Shown: positions 9,564 to 18,722, counted from the stretch's first letter. The stretch is DNA of 64,000 nt from Verrucomicrobiaceae bacterium UBA7681 (GCA_002482965.1 DLGZ01000006.1:11807-75806); one strand, 5' to 3'. The notes: generated from the sequence alone by a model not told the origin. Numbers and translations: made by a program.

Positions 9564-12500
9564 TCATTCCAGAGTGATCCACATCGGCGAGACCCAGACA
9601 AGCTCGCCGTTGGTCTGTTCGCCACGGAAGTAGTAGTAGCTGGTCTTGCCTTTCTCGGGCTTCGGATCAGTCCAGGTGAGGTTGATCTCCTTTTCCTTGG
9701 AGATGGTCATGGGAACTTCGACGTTGTCTTTGATGAGCGTCACTTTTTCAAAGGGCATGGTGCCGATGAGTTTCAGCGTGAAGGTGGGTGCGCCTTTGAC
9801 GGTGAATTCGTCGCCCATCATGTGTTCCTTGCCGTCGGCTGCAGTGCAGCGGCTGTCTGCGATGATGTTGTCCGTGGCACCGTAGGTGTGGCGCTGCTGC
9901 ATGGCTTTGAGGATGCCTTCGCGGCTGTAGTCCTCGGCCAGTATCATGGCGTAGCTGATGTGCGTGCTGCCGTGGTCGCTGCTGCTCTGGAAACTGAATT
10001 TGTAGCCTTTGGCAAAGGCGTCAGACACCCAGCCGCCGGGCTCCCAGCCGCCGATGGCGTCGTTCTCCGTCGGGCAGCGCGGGCAGCCGGGGTACTCGTA
10101 GTTCTGGCGTGCGCCTTGGTAGATTTCGACCATAGGCTCGAATTCGCCGCCCCAGTTGCGCCAGTCGGTGCCCATGCTGCCGACGCTGGTGTGGCTGGCG
10201 CAGACGCCGTTGAATTTTTTCAGGTACTTGTAGAGCATGTTCGTGTCCGGCGCAGGCTCATGCACGCGTGCATCGCTGAGGGGCAGGCGGGGCAGGGTGC
10301 GCACGCCGCGCTGGGCGAAGACCACGTTGCGGTGGCCTTCGGGATAGACCACGCTGCGCTCGTAGCTGAACATGGGGGTGAAGGCCTTGGGCAGGAAAAA
10401 CGCATCCGTGGTCTTCTGCGTGAGCCACCAGGTGTACTCGCGGCCGTTGCCGTTGTCGTGGTCGCCATTGCCGATCCAGTCCATGGAAGCGGCGTCGATG
10501 GCGTAGCGCCACATGTCTTCCAGCGGGCCGTCGTTTGCGCCGTCGCCGCTGATCTCGGTGTGGCGGTGGAATTCACCGCGCAGGATCTGCCGCTCCGTGC
10601 CGCCGATGGTGGAGCGGAAGCTGCGGATGGTGCTCAGTTCGGCGCGTTCGGCCTGCGTGCGCTTGCTGGGCGCGGGATTGTCCAAAGGTGCTTCAGCGAT
10701 GGGTTTGAGCTCAGCGGACTTTGCCGGGGTGCTGGTGTTCAGGCGGCTGAAATAGACATCATTGTCAAAGGGGTCCTTGCTGGCATCGAGCGCGGCGTTG
10801 CCGCCTTTGCCTCGCGGGTCTCTGGCGCGATTGAACTCATTCATGCGGTCCATGCGGTGATCACTGCTATGGGCAACGAACAGCGTCCTCGGCCCGGCGG
10901 CGAGCGCAGGGAGGTTGTACAACAGGTTGTCGCTGTGAGGAATCGTGATGGGGCCCACCCACTCCGCACCATCGAGATACGCCGCCACGCTGCCCCAGGT
11001 GCTGCCTAGAGCCCCTCGGAAACTGTTCAAGCGCGTGCGGGCGATGAGCCAGATGCGCCCCTCGGCATCGCAGATGATGCGGCCAAGATTGTTGTAGGTC
11101 TGTGGGCCGGTGGCTTCGGCATGGGAACCCGGTGCGCCTCTGCGCTCGGCGGGTTGTTCGAAGGCGAGGCCAGTGGGGCCTTCGGGGCTTTTGGCCGGAG
11201 CGGGGGCGGTCACATCGGCCCCGCGTCCTTTGCCCTTACCCTTGCCCTTGCCGCGTCCTTTGGCGGCCACGGCTCCGGGCAGTGCATCAGCGATGTTGCC
11301 CTGCGGCTCCTGCCATGTCTTGCCATCCCATACGGAGATGCCGATTTCACGATTGCGGTACAAACCGATGCCGTCGTTGCTGTCGTAAGCGCCCCAGTCC
11401 TTGCCCCAGGTGGCACCGCTCTTTTCATAGGCCACCCACACGCTGCCTTGGTGATCGTAGGCCACTGAGGCACGGGCCTCATACTGCGCGGTATTTGCCA
11501 CCGGCATCGGTTTGAAGGGCCCACTTCCTGTGGCGCTGAGCAGGCAGAGCCAGATGTCGTAGTCGCCCTTTTCATAGGTGTCCCAAGCGAGCGCGAACTG
11601 GCCGCTGCCATCGGCGCGCGGATCAGCACAGATCGAGGGATTCCAGCAGTTGCCGCTGTTGTTTGAAACAGTCTGCGCGGCTGCCCAGGCACCGTCTTGA
11701 TTCGTGCGGGTGCGAATCTCAAATTTCCCATCCTTTGCGGCCATCCACGCCACCATCATAGAGCCTTTGGCGGAATGTGCGATCACGGGGCAGAGATCGT
11801 TTCCGGGGGAGGTGGACAGGTTTTCAACCGGGCCGAGTTTCGCCTCTGCGAAGTGGCGTGCCAGGATTTCAAAGTTGCCGTCCACTCGCTCGCCCCACAC
11901 GATCCATGCGCCACCTTTGCCATCCAGCGCGACGGCGGACTTGTAGATGTCGCGTCCGGGTTCCGTGACGGCGATGCGTTCCTCCTCCCACTTGTTGCCC
12001 GTGCGCAGGTGCAGCCAGAGTTGATCACCGCCCACGGGTTGTCCGAGGAAGGCGAAATCCTCGGGTTCTTTGTCCCAGCGCTTGGCACGCTCGTCGCGGT
12101 CAATACCGGGAGTGAAGCTCTGATAGACAAGGAAGCCGTGGCCGTTGGGGCCGATGGCGAGGGCAGGGAAGTCATCGTCCGTACGCTCTGGCGACATGCG
12201 GCGCAGGTTGAAGGCCGTTTGCTGCACCGCCACGCGACCGTCCAGCAGATCCAGCGGCTCGCCGGGAATCACCTCGGCCAGTTTGAAGGACAACTTGCCC
12301 TGCGCAGTGGTGACTTCCACGCTGCTTTCGGGGGTGATGTCTTTCAGCTTCACAAACACCCCATTTTCAAAAATGGGGCCGAGTTGTCTCGCCATCGCGC
12401 CGATTTTTTTCGGATTGTTGCTGCGTGCTTTATTGGGGCCTGCGCCCTGAGGGGTGCGGCTGCTGGCCTGCCAGGCGTTTTTGCCCTTGAGCGTGTCCTT

Positions 12501-12671
12501 TTGCTCAAAGCGATAACCACTGACTTCCTGCACCTCTCCGGGCGTCACCGTGATGGAGCCGTCCCAAACGGTGCCTTCTTTGTCGTTGAGGCCGAGCTGG
12601 ATCAGCAGCTCGGTGTCTGCGGCAGTCGCGATGCTGCCAAGCAGGAAGAGAGGGAGGAGGACAAGTTTCAT
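9564..12671 (-). CDS. Secreted beta-propeller protein with C-terminal PHP-type metal hydrolase domain
   Basis: A 1035-residue protein beginning with a signal peptide (MKLVLLPLFLLGSIATAADTE). Residues of about 100-640 contain repeated segments such as KGGAWIVWGERVDG, GSMMVAWMAAKDG and GSVWVAYEKSGA, typical of sialidase-like propeller blades. From about residue 700 a PHP-like domain follows with FHRHTEISGDG, WIGNGDHDNGNG, CASHTSVGS and SSSDHGSTH supplying His/Asp metal ligands, as in DUF3604/PHP proteins; an Ig-like tail ends the protein. A Gly/Lys repeat (GKGKGKGKG) interrupts the propeller near residue 475. An open frame continues upstream to 13214 but runs antisense through the cytochrome gene, so the signal-peptide ATG is chosen. 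Substrate unknown. Confidence 0.8.
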   Translation of the reverse strand: MKLVLLPLFLLGSIATAADTELLIQLGLNDKEGTVWDGSITVTPGEVQEVSGYRFEQKDTLKGKNAWQASSRTPQGAGPNKARSNNPKKIGAMARQLGPIFENGVFVKLKDITPESSVEVTTAQGKLSFKLAEVIPGEPLDLLDGRVAVQQTAFNLRRMSPERTDDDFPALAIGPNGHGFLVYQSFTPGIDRDERAKRWDKEPEDFAFLGQPVGGDQLWLHLRTGNKWEEERIAVTEPGRDIYKSAVALDGKGGAWIVWGERVDGNFEILARHFAEAKLGPVENLSTSPGNDLCPVIAHSAKGSMMVAWMAAKDGKFEIRTRTNQDGAWAAAQTVSNNSGNCWNPSICADPRADGSGQFALAWDTYEKGDYDIWLCLLSATGSGPFKPMPVANTAQYEARASVAYDHQGSVWVAYEKSGATWGKDWGAYDSNDGIGLYRNREIGISVWDGKTWQEPQGNIADALPGAVAAKGRGKGKGKGKGRGADVTAPAPAKSPEGPTGLAFEQPAERRGAPGSHAEATGPQTYNNLGRIICDAEGRIWLIARTRLNSFRGALGSTWGSVAAYLDGAEWVGPITIPHSDNLLYNLPALAAGPRTLFVAHSSDHRMDRMNEFNRARDPRGKGGNAALDASKDPFDNDVYFSRLNTSTPAKSAELKPIAEAPLDNPAPSKRTQAERAELSTIRSFRSTIGGTERQILRGEFHRHTEISGDGANDGPLEDMWRYAIDAASMDWIGNGDHDNGNGREYTWWLTQKTTDAFFLPKAFTPMFSYERSVVYPEGHRNVVFAQRGVRTLPRLPLSDARVHEPAPDTNMLYKYLKKFNGVCASHTSVGSMGTDWRNWGGEFEPMVEIYQGARQNYEYPGCPRCPTENDAIGGWEPGGWVSDAFAKGYKFSFQSSSDHGSTHISYAMILAEDYSREGILKAMQQRHTYGATDNIIADSRCTAADGKEHMMGDEFTVKGAPTFTLKLIGTMPFEKVTLIKDNVEVPMTISKEKEINLTWTDPKPEKGKTSYYYFRGEQTNGELVWVSPMWITLE

Positions 12672-12867
12672 GGGCTGGAAGCGGCGTAAACGAAGCCACT
12701 GGGACAATCTCGCGCCGAGTTTTGAGGGGGAAAGTAGGGCAAATGAAAGAGACTGAATCTCAAGAGGCTTGCGCAGGCGTTTTTGATTGTTCTTTGGCAT
12801 GCGGTGCGCTTGATTTTCAGGTCTTCCGCAGGCCGGAAATTCCCACACCACGCACACACCACACCCC

Positions 12868-13218
12868 ATGAAGAAAATCGCACTCACCCTGATGCTTGTC
12901 ATCGCCAGCGTTGGCGCCGCCTCCGCAGATTCAGTCATCAAGGATGTCATGAAAAAGGACTTCAAGCCCGAGGATGCCATCGCCAAGAAAGTCGGCAAAG
13001 GCGAAGCGACTGACGCCGAGCTCGACACTCTGATCAAAGGTGTCGCGGCGATCAGCGCAGCCACGCCATCCAAGGGTGACAAGGCTGCCTGGGGCGTGAA
13101 GACCAAGGCGCTCTCCGCCGCGCTGGCCAAGGTGAAAGCCAAGGACGCCAGTGGCATGAGCGAGTGGAAGAAGGCCGTCAACTGCAAGGCCTGCCACGAC
13201 GTGTTCAAGGGCAAGTGA
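12868..13218 (+). CDS. Small secreted monohaem c-type cytochrome (cytochrome c'/c556-like)
   Basis: A 116-residue protein with a signal peptide (MKKIALTLMLVIASVGAASA) and a helical Lys/Ala-rich body. The single haem motif C106-K-A-C109-H110 is close to the C-terminus, the arrangement of cytochrome c' and c556 four-helix-bundle proteins. It would carry electrons in the periplasm; the partner is unknown. Transcribed divergently from the propeller-PHP gene (196-bp gap) and followed by a hairpin terminator. Confidence 0.8.
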   Translation: MKKIALTLMLVIASVGAASADSVIKDVMKKDFKPEDAIAKKVGKGEATDAELDTLIKGVAAISAATPSKGDKAAWGVKTKALSAALAKVKAKDASGMSEWKKAVNCKACHDVFKGK

Positions 13219-13247
13219 GCAGCCCTGAGTGAACCCTGTTTGAGCGG

Positions 13248-13283
13248 AGGCGTTGTCCAGACGGGCAGCGCCTTCGTTATTTC
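13248..13283 (+). terminator. Probable Rho-independent terminator
   Basis: Stem AGGCGTTGTCC (13248-13258) pairs with GGGCAGCGCCT (13263-13273) over 11 bp, counting two G-U wobbles, around an AGAC loop; TCGTTATTTC follows. It lies 29 bp after the cytochrome stop codon and before the Ldh gene, so it would separate the two. Confidence 0.6.
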
Positions 13284-13326
13284 TGATTCTTGCGCACCGC
13301 GCCACTCTCTCCATCATCCGCCAACC

Positions 13327-14451
13327 ATGCCTACCACCTACCACGTCATTCCCACTGAAGCCCACAACGATCTCGTCCGCGCCGCCTACCAGCACCGTGG
13401 CTACACGAAGGCGGAAGCTGATGACGCCGCACGGTTTTGCGAGATGGCCTCGGCCCACGGCATCCGCACGCACAACGTCATCAAGGCGCTGCATCTCGAC
13501 CACCTTTTCGGCAGCGCCACTGGCGGCTGCAAACCGGGCGCAGAGATCGAAGTGATCAAAAAGCCCTTCGCTGCCAGCGAAGCCTGGGACGGCAAACTGA
13601 AACTGGGCCAGAGCGTGGCCTTCAGCGCCATGGAGCGCTGCATGGAAATGGCGGACAAATACGGCATCGGCCAGGTGAGCGTCGATAACGCCTTCCACTA
13701 CCTCTGGGGAGGTGGCTACGTGATGGATGCAGCCAAGAAAGGCTACATCGCCTACACGAACTGCACCTCCACCCTTGGCGAAGTGGTGCCCTTTGGCGGC
13801 AAATTCCCCGTGCTCGGCACCAATCCTCATTCCTGGGGCCTGCCGACGCAGGACGCCTGTGGCTTCCCCATCGTGATCGACTGGGCCACCTCCACCGTGG
13901 CCATGGGCCGCGTGCAGCAGCTCAAGCGCGAAGGCAAGCCGCTCCCTCCCGGCGCTGCCGTGGACAAGGAAGGCAAACCCACCACGGATGCCAATGAAGC
14001 CGCCTGGCTGCTGCCTTTCGGCGCGCACAAAGGCTACGGCCTCTCCCTCCTCATCGAAGTCATGGGCGGCATGATCGGTGGTGGCCTGCCCACCCTGCGC
14101 GGTGGCGGTGCACACCCTGACATCAAATCCCAGCCCTTCCCAGCAGGCGAGAAGCGCACCAGCAGCTTCTACTTTCAGGTCATCCACCCGGATGCGATCA
14201 GCACTGGTCTGTTCTCCAACGGTCGCAGCTTCAACGAGAACATCAAAGCCGTGATCGGCGACATCCTTGGACACGGCAACGAAGCCTGCATGCTGCCCGG
14301 CCAGCCCGAAGCGCAAAATGCCGCCCACACCGCCAAAGCCGGCGGCTTGCTCTTCAGCACCGCCGAAATCGAAGCTCTCAATGAGATCGCTGATGAAGCC
14401 GGCCTATCGCGTTTTGATGTCGCGGCATTGGCGACGTATGACGTGCCTTGA
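13327..14451 (+). CDS. Ldh-family NAD(P)-dependent oxidoreductase (malate/L-lactate/ureidoglycolate dehydrogenase type)
   Basis: A 374-residue cytoplasmic protein of the Ldh_2 family, which is unrelated to Rossmann-fold dehydrogenases and oxidises 2-hydroxy acids with NAD(P). Visible family segments are the N-terminal helix DLVRAAYQHRGYTKAEADDAARFCEMASAHGIRTHNV, NAFHYLWGGGYVMDAAKKGY, TNCTSTLGEVVPFGGKFPVLGTNPHS, VIDWATSTVAMGRV and GAHKGYGLSLLIEVMGG. Length is typical. The ATG at 13327 begins immediately before the conserved helix. The exact substrate cannot be assigned from sequence. Confidence 0.88.
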   Translation: MPTTYHVIPTEAHNDLVRAAYQHRGYTKAEADDAARFCEMASAHGIRTHNVIKALHLDHLFGSATGGCKPGAEIEVIKKPFAASEAWDGKLKLGQSVAFSAMERCMEMADKYGIGQVSVDNAFHYLWGGGYVMDAAKKGYIAYTNCTSTLGEVVPFGGKFPVLGTNPHSWGLPTQDACGFPIVIDWATSTVAMGRVQQLKREGKPLPPGAAVDKEGKPTTDANEAAWLLPFGAHKGYGLSLLIEVMGGMIGGGLPTLRGGGAHPDIKSQPFPAGEKRTSSFYFQVIHPDAISTGLFSNGRSFNENIKAVIGDILGHGNEACMLPGQPEAQNAAHTAKAGGLLFSTAEIEALNEIADEAGLSRFDVAALATYDVP

Positions 14452-14549
14452 GGCGAAGATTAGATTTGGAGTTTTTAAGCTTCCAGGTTTGGCCGGAGGC
14501 GCATGCTGCGCAGGCATGTGCTTTCAGGCAGATCGTTCGTACAGCCTTT

Positions 14550-14985
14550 TTTGGAGTGCGGTTGCGTAGTGAGGAACGAACGCGGCTACCGCTTTCGACG
14601 GGCTGAGTGACGCGCAGGTGCCAAAGAATGATCGAGAGCGGGGGTCTGTGGTTCTTCGTAAGTGGGTAAACTCACGAGGGCGACGAGACGCACGAAAGCG
14701 GCAGCTCATCGAAGCCGCACTCCAAAGGTACCTCGCGTGATCATGCGCCCAAGGAGCGCGGAATTTATTCCGCAGCACGCCGCAAACACCACGCCTCCGC
14801 TTCAAGCTTTAGCCCTTAAGCATCGCAGTTCTGAAGAGCTTGCTGCCTGTGTTGCATACCGCAGACGAGAGGATTCTCGGCATGAAGGGAATGATGTGTC
14901 GTTAAGAGTCTGGTGCTTCCGCGGAGAGCTGCCTTCTTCGCCAAGGCTACGAAGGCCAGGACCGACTGAAGTTCCGCGCTCCAAA
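14550..14985. repeat. Composite intergenic region with inverted repeats
   Basis: The 551-bp gap 14452-15002 contains no credible gene. It holds TTTGGAGTGCGG at 14550-14561, its exact reverse complement CCGCACTCCAAA at 14715-14726, a one-base variant CCGCGCTCCAAA at 14974-14985, and the palindrome GCGGAATTTATTCCGC near 14759-14774. The exact inverted pair encloses about 150 bp and might be the ends of a non-coding mobile element; this is an inference. Confidence 0.5.
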
Positions 14986-15002
14986 GACGCATCGGCCGCG
15001 CC

Positions 15003-16340
15003 TCAGTAAATCATCGCATTGTCCGGCGCGGTGGTTTCTTCCACCTTGGTGACTTCGATGATGGGGACGGTTTGTGTGCCTTCCTTTTTGTAGTTCATCT
15101 TGCCGACCACTTTGACCCAGGTCATGTCCTTGAAATCAGGGGCTTTCTTGCCGAAATCGACAGGTACAGAGTAGGGGCGGGCGTCAGCGGCGCAGCACTG
15201 GACGAGCATGCGGAAAATGCGCAGGCGGTTGCCGTCGGCGTTGTTCACTTTCTCAGGCAGGATCTGAGCCACAGTCTCGACCATCTGACCGGTGAGCACC
15301 TTCTGCACTTCGACATCACCGCCGGTGTAGTAGAGCTCGGGGACTTCGAGGATGAAGTTGCCGTCCTTGCTTTGTGGCACCTGCTTCTTGAGGTCTTCGA
15401 GGGTGAATGTGCCGTAGCTCTTGGAGGCTTGGGCGGGAGCCGGGATGTTTTTGGGCGGAGTGTTGGTTTCTGCGGCGGCAGCAGAGGCTGCGGCGACTCC
15501 GGGCGGCGGAGCCGCTTTGGCGGGCTTTGCGGGTTCTCCAGCAGGGCCGAGAGTCTGCGGGCTGACCATGGCGGGAGGAATTTCAGCCACCTTTTCGGTG
15601 GTGACGATCGCCGTCGTGCTGTCGGCACCTGGCTTCACCGGGTTCTTGGACTTGTTTTGCAGCGAGAACTGCTCGGCACGCGAGGTGTCCGTGTAGTTGG
15701 GGGCGTAGAGCCCTTTGTTCACGATGGCGTTTGAACTGTAGCGGTCCGGTGAAGAAATCGCGGCCCAGGAGAGCGGCGCGGCAAGAATGAGCAGCACGGC
15801 GATGCGGCCCGGCCAGGAGCTTTCATCGAGGATGCCGTGCGCGTGGCCTTCGTGGCTGTGGGCGTGTCCGTGATCGTGGCCGCAGCAGCCTTCTTTTTTC
15901 GCATGATCGTGCGAGTGGTCGTGGCCGCAGTCTTTGTGATCATGATCATGGTCACAGGTGCCGTGCTCGTGTGTGTGTGCATGCCCGTGGTCATGTCCGC
16001 AATCGCCGTGTTTATGATCGTGGCTGTGATCATGGCCACAGTCTCCATGCTTGTGCGCATGGTCGTGACCGCAATCCTTGTGATCGTGGTCGTGATCATC
16101 GTGGGAGTGACCGTGATCATGGCCTTCGCAGCCTGCGTCCTCGGCACCCATGGTCAGCAGATTGAAGAGAGCCAGCACGGCGAGACCGATCCCGGACACG
16201 AGCACCATCGGGCGAAAGACGCCGTCCGGTGGCAGGTAGTTCGTCAGACGACCGCTGATGTAGAAGTACAGCATCACGCCGCCCCACAGCAGGAGCATGG
16301 CGACACTGAGAAGATGAACGAGGGTACGAGTTCCACTCAT
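15003..16340 (-). CDS. TIGR03943/DUF1980-type membrane protein with His/Asp-rich loop
   Basis: A 445-residue protein. Two membrane segments lie at about residues 8-30 and 44-62. A very His/Asp-rich loop (about 72-172, many HDH, GHDH and HKH motifs) suited to binding Zn, Cu, Ni or Co follows, then a third hydrophobic segment (about 183-197), a Pro/Ala linker and the conserved C-terminal domain (VPELYYTGGDVEV ... MLVQCCAADARPYSVPV). TIGR03943 proteins are normally encoded next to a DUF318/ArsP-like permease, as here, 6 bp downstream of it. The pair is probably a metal or metalloid export system; the ion is not shown. Confidence 0.82.
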   Translation of the reverse strand: MSGTRTLVHLLSVAMLLLWGGVMLYFYISGRLTNYLPPDGVFRPMVLVSGIGLAVLALFNLLTMGAEDAGCEGHDHGHSHDDHDHDHKDCGHDHAHKHGDCGHDHSHDHKHGDCGHDHGHAHTHEHGTCDHDHDHKDCGHDHSHDHAKKEGCCGHDHGHAHSHEGHAHGILDESSWPGRIAVLLILAAPLSWAAISSPDRYSSNAIVNKGLYAPNYTDTSRAEQFSLQNKSKNPVKPGADSTTAIVTTEKVAEIPPAMVSPQTLGPAGEPAKPAKAAPPPGVAAASAAAAETNTPPKNIPAPAQASKSYGTFTLEDLKKQVPQSKDGNFILEVPELYYTGGDVEVQKVLTGQMVETVAQILPEKVNNADGNRLRIFRMLVQCCAADARPYSVPVDFGKKAPDFKDMTWVKVVGKMNYKKEGTQTVPIIEVTKVEETTAPDNAMIY

Positions 16341-16346
16341 GGCAAT

Positions 16347-17333
16347 TTAGGGTTTGATGTAAAGATGTTGAACCAGATTCATCCACGGCCCGGAGAGCAG
16401 GCCGACGAGGATGAAAAGACCGATCAGGAGAGATACGACCACCTTGCGCTGGAAGACGCTGGAGTACATGAACAGGAGCTTGATGTCCATCATCGGGCCG
16501 AAGACCAGGAATGCCAGCTTGGCCGCCATGGAGAAGGCGGTCATCGGCGCGGCAATGAAGGCGTCTGAGGTGCTGCAGAGGGACAGCACGACAGCCAAGC
16601 CCATGAGGGAAGGGACGGCGAGCCAGTCGTTGCCAGCCACGGTGTTCAGCAGCCCTTGATTGATTTGCGTGTTGAACACGGAGGTGATCGCGACGCCGAT
16701 GGCGAAGTACATCGCCGTATCAAGGAAGTCGCGCATGGAACTGCGCATGGCGTGCACCAGCTTGCCATTGAAGCTGGAGGCTGGCGCATGCACATGGTCA
16801 TCTTCAGTCGCCGCCGCTTTTTCGATCTTGGCGGCAATGCTGGCCCGCAGCACCTGGCCCGGTTTGAAGCGCATGACGATGAGGCCAACGATCACAGCCA
16901 CGAGGTAGCCTAGTGAAAGACGTGCGATCGTCATTGTCGCATTGCCCGCCGTGGCCCAGGTCAGGCCCTGAAACTCCTTGAACGCCGTCAGCGTGCTGAG
17001 CGCCACGATGGGGTTCATGATCGGGGCGGAGAGCATGTAAGTCACCGCGCAGGAAAGGGGGAGGCCCTTTTGCACCAGACGCCGGATTACCGGCACCACC
17101 GCGCACTCGCACACCGGAAACACCAGGCCGAGGAAGCCGGCGACCAGCGTTGCCAGCACCTTGCTCTTGGGCAGCACGCGGTCCAGCAACTTGGCGGGCA
17201 GGAAGGCATCAATAATTCCGGAAAAGATCGTGCCGATGAAAATGTAGGGAGCGCCTTCGAAGACAATGCTCAGGAAGGCCATGAGGATGTCCCCCATGCG
17301 GCTGGGTGCGGGCAGATCGGCGAGAAAAATCAT
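16347..17333 (-). CDS. DUF318/ArsP-like permease
   Basis: A 328-residue polytopic inner-membrane protein with about eight hydrophobic helices in two blocks separated by a cytoplasmic loop (about residues 180-225). The family signature FPVCECAVVPV (C75, C77) and the later LSAPIMNPIVALSTL are present; the vicinal-type cysteines are the presumed metal or metalloid ligands in the permease family PF03773. First gene of a two-gene operon with the His-rich partner. The initiating ATG at 17333 leads directly into the conserved N-terminus. Confidence 0.85.
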   Translation of the reverse strand: MIFLADLPAPSRMGDILMAFLSIVFEGAPYIFIGTIFSGIIDAFLPAKLLDRVLPKSKVLATLVAGFLGLVFPVCECAVVPVIRRLVQKGLPLSCAVTYMLSAPIMNPIVALSTLTAFKEFQGLTWATAGNATMTIARLSLGYLVAVIVGLIVMRFKPGQVLRASIAAKIEKAAATEDDHVHAPASSFNGKLVHAMRSSMRDFLDTAMYFAIGVAITSVFNTQINQGLLNTVAGNDWLAVPSLMGLAVVLSLCSTSDAFIAAPMTAFSMAAKLAFLVFGPMMDIKLLFMYSSVFQRKVVVSLLIGLFILVGLLSGPWMNLVQHLYIKP

Positions 17334-17504
17334 GTGGTTGGGAGGGAGAGTGATAAACGCGCTGGCAAGGCAGGTTCAAGCGGGAAAGAGTGGCTGATTG
17401 GATGAATATGGAGCGCGGGATGCGATACAAGGACTGCCAAACATGGAGGAATACGCTTTCCAACGTCATGTCGCTCCGCATGGAATGCAGCACGTTTTGT
17501 AGTC

Positions 17505-17518
17505 CCGGCTTCAGCCGG
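17505..17518. repeat. Short intergenic palindrome
   Basis: CCGGCTTCAGCCGG, preceded by GTAGTC. It lies in the 292-bp gap 17334-17625, which otherwise shows nothing recognisable, between the divergent permease and pseudopilin-like genes. It may be a dispersed repeat of this lineage, but no second copy is in the window. Confidence 0.35.
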
Positions 17519-17625
17519 TCCGGACTCTGGTTCAGTCTTCACAGTGTCGGTGATTCGCTCGTGAGCTGGATGAAGCAGTGATAAAAGAGATTGCCTTGGA
17601 GCCGCCGTTTTGATGGAATAACCGC

Positions 17626-18321
17626 ATGAATGAGCCGGCGCGTTGGGGATGTATGCAATGGGGGGTGGTGCTGACTGTTGCTCTGCTGGGGTGGATGCTC
17701 GCAGCGGCACTGGTGCCATTTACCTCTAAGAGCAGTTCACAGATGAAAGGGGTGAGCAACTGCAAGCAGATCATTCTCTCTCTCAAACAATATGCCAAAG
17801 ACAATGGCTCTGCCTATCCAGACGCTGGACCGGCAGCGGTCGGTACGAAATCTTCGAATCAAATTTTCCGCAGGCTGTTCCAAGAAGAGATTGTGACAGA
17901 TGAGCGCATCTTTGGCTGCCCTCCCCGAAGTGTGTTCGTTCCAGATGGCGACATCGGGATTAAACCAGACTTTGCCAAAGCGCTGACTCCAGGCGAGTGC
18001 CACTGGATGCTGCTCAAATTCCAAACGGATTTCTCCATTGGAGATATGCCCATCGTGGTGGAAAACGCACTCAATGCCGCATGGCCACCGAAATGGGACG
18101 TCTCGGATCAAGCTGGGAACAAGCGTGGGCGCGCATGGAAAGGTGGCAAAATCATCATCGGGCGCAATGATGGCTCTGTCTCGGTGGAGAAACTAAGTCC
18201 TGTTGGAACCATTGACTGGCGTCGCATGTACAATTCAGGATACGGCAACAAAAGCTGGATCGACACCCTGTCCCCCGAGCAAATCGCCAAGCTCTCCTAC
18301 TGGGATATCGAGGAGAAATAG
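17626..18321 (+). CDS. Pseudopilin-like or DUF1559-like single-pass membrane protein
   Basis: A 231-residue protein with one N-terminal membrane segment (about residues 12-31, WGVVLTVALLGWMLAAALV), then SNCKQIILSLKQYAKDNGSAYP. The latter resembles the alpha-helical stretch after the N-terminal helix in pseudopilin-like proteins of Planctomycetes and Verrucomicrobia. The rest (GDMPIVVENALNAAWPPKW ... GGKIIIGRNDGSVSVEKL) matches the C-terminal part of such proteins. A canonical prepilin cleavage site (GFTLIE) is absent, so assembly into a pilus is doubtful. Function unknown. Confidence 0.6.
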   Translation: MNEPARWGCMQWGVVLTVALLGWMLAAALVPFTSKSSSQMKGVSNCKQIILSLKQYAKDNGSAYPDAGPAAVGTKSSNQIFRRLFQEEIVTDERIFGCPPRSVFVPDGDIGIKPDFAKALTPGECHWMLLKFQTDFSIGDMPIVVENALNAAWPPKWDVSDQAGNKRGRAWKGGKIIIGRNDGSVSVEKLSPVGTIDWRRMYNSGYGNKSWIDTLSPEQIAKLSYWDIEEK

Positions 18322-18435
18322 CCCGGCACTGTGTCAGCCTTGCGCATCCATGGGCGGGATTTGCGATGGCCTATGAGGAGGGAGGGCTGATGCGTTGATG
18401 AGGTAACGCGCGCCAACTCCAACTCGACTCCATCC

Positions 18436-18663
18436 ATGAAAACGTTTCTCGCTCCACTTCTGCTCAGTCTGGTCATGACCGCCACCGTGTTCGCTGCCTG
18501 GCCCATCAATGATGAATGCCCGGTGGATCACAAAGCCTCGCGTCCGATCTATCGCGTGAAGACAGATGAAGGCTTCGTGTCCTTCTGCTGCGTGGACTGC
18601 ATGCAGAAGTTTGCCAAGTCTCCCGGTTCCTATCCTGTGAAGAAGAAGGAAGTGGCAAAGTGA
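18436..18663 (+). CDS. Small secreted YHS/TRASH-like metal-binding protein
   Basis: A 75-residue protein with a signal peptide (MKTFLAPLLLSLVMTATVFAA). The mature part of about 55 residues carries DECPVD and FCCVDCMQKFAKSPGSYP. This spacing of cysteines, with the trailing F and P-x-x-Y, is that of YHS/TRASH domains, which bind heavy metal ions. Likely a periplasmic metal-binding or sensing protein. Its gene stands alone, 770 bp or more from the permease pair. Confidence 0.7.
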   Translation: MKTFLAPLLLSLVMTATVFAAWPINDECPVDHKASRPIYRVKTDEGFVSFCCVDCMQKFAKSPGSYPVKKKEVAK

Positions 18664-18722
18664 GGCTGCGGCATCGGTGCTGAAGATTCTTTTCCACCTG
18701 TGCTTCGGGACGGTGTGCTGGT

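Noticed and set aside
12672..13214. N-terminal extension of the propeller-PHP frame
   Set aside because: It runs antisense through the cytochrome gene and precedes a clear signal peptide at 12671.
12931..14328. 465-residue reverse open frame opposite the Ldh-family gene
   Set aside because: Shadow of a gene with clear family motifs; it would also cross the cytochrome gene and the terminator.
15880..16130. Periodic repeats resembling a CRISPR or tandem array
   Set aside because: The periodicity comes from coding His-Asp codons in an open frame; there is no constant repeat-spacer structure.
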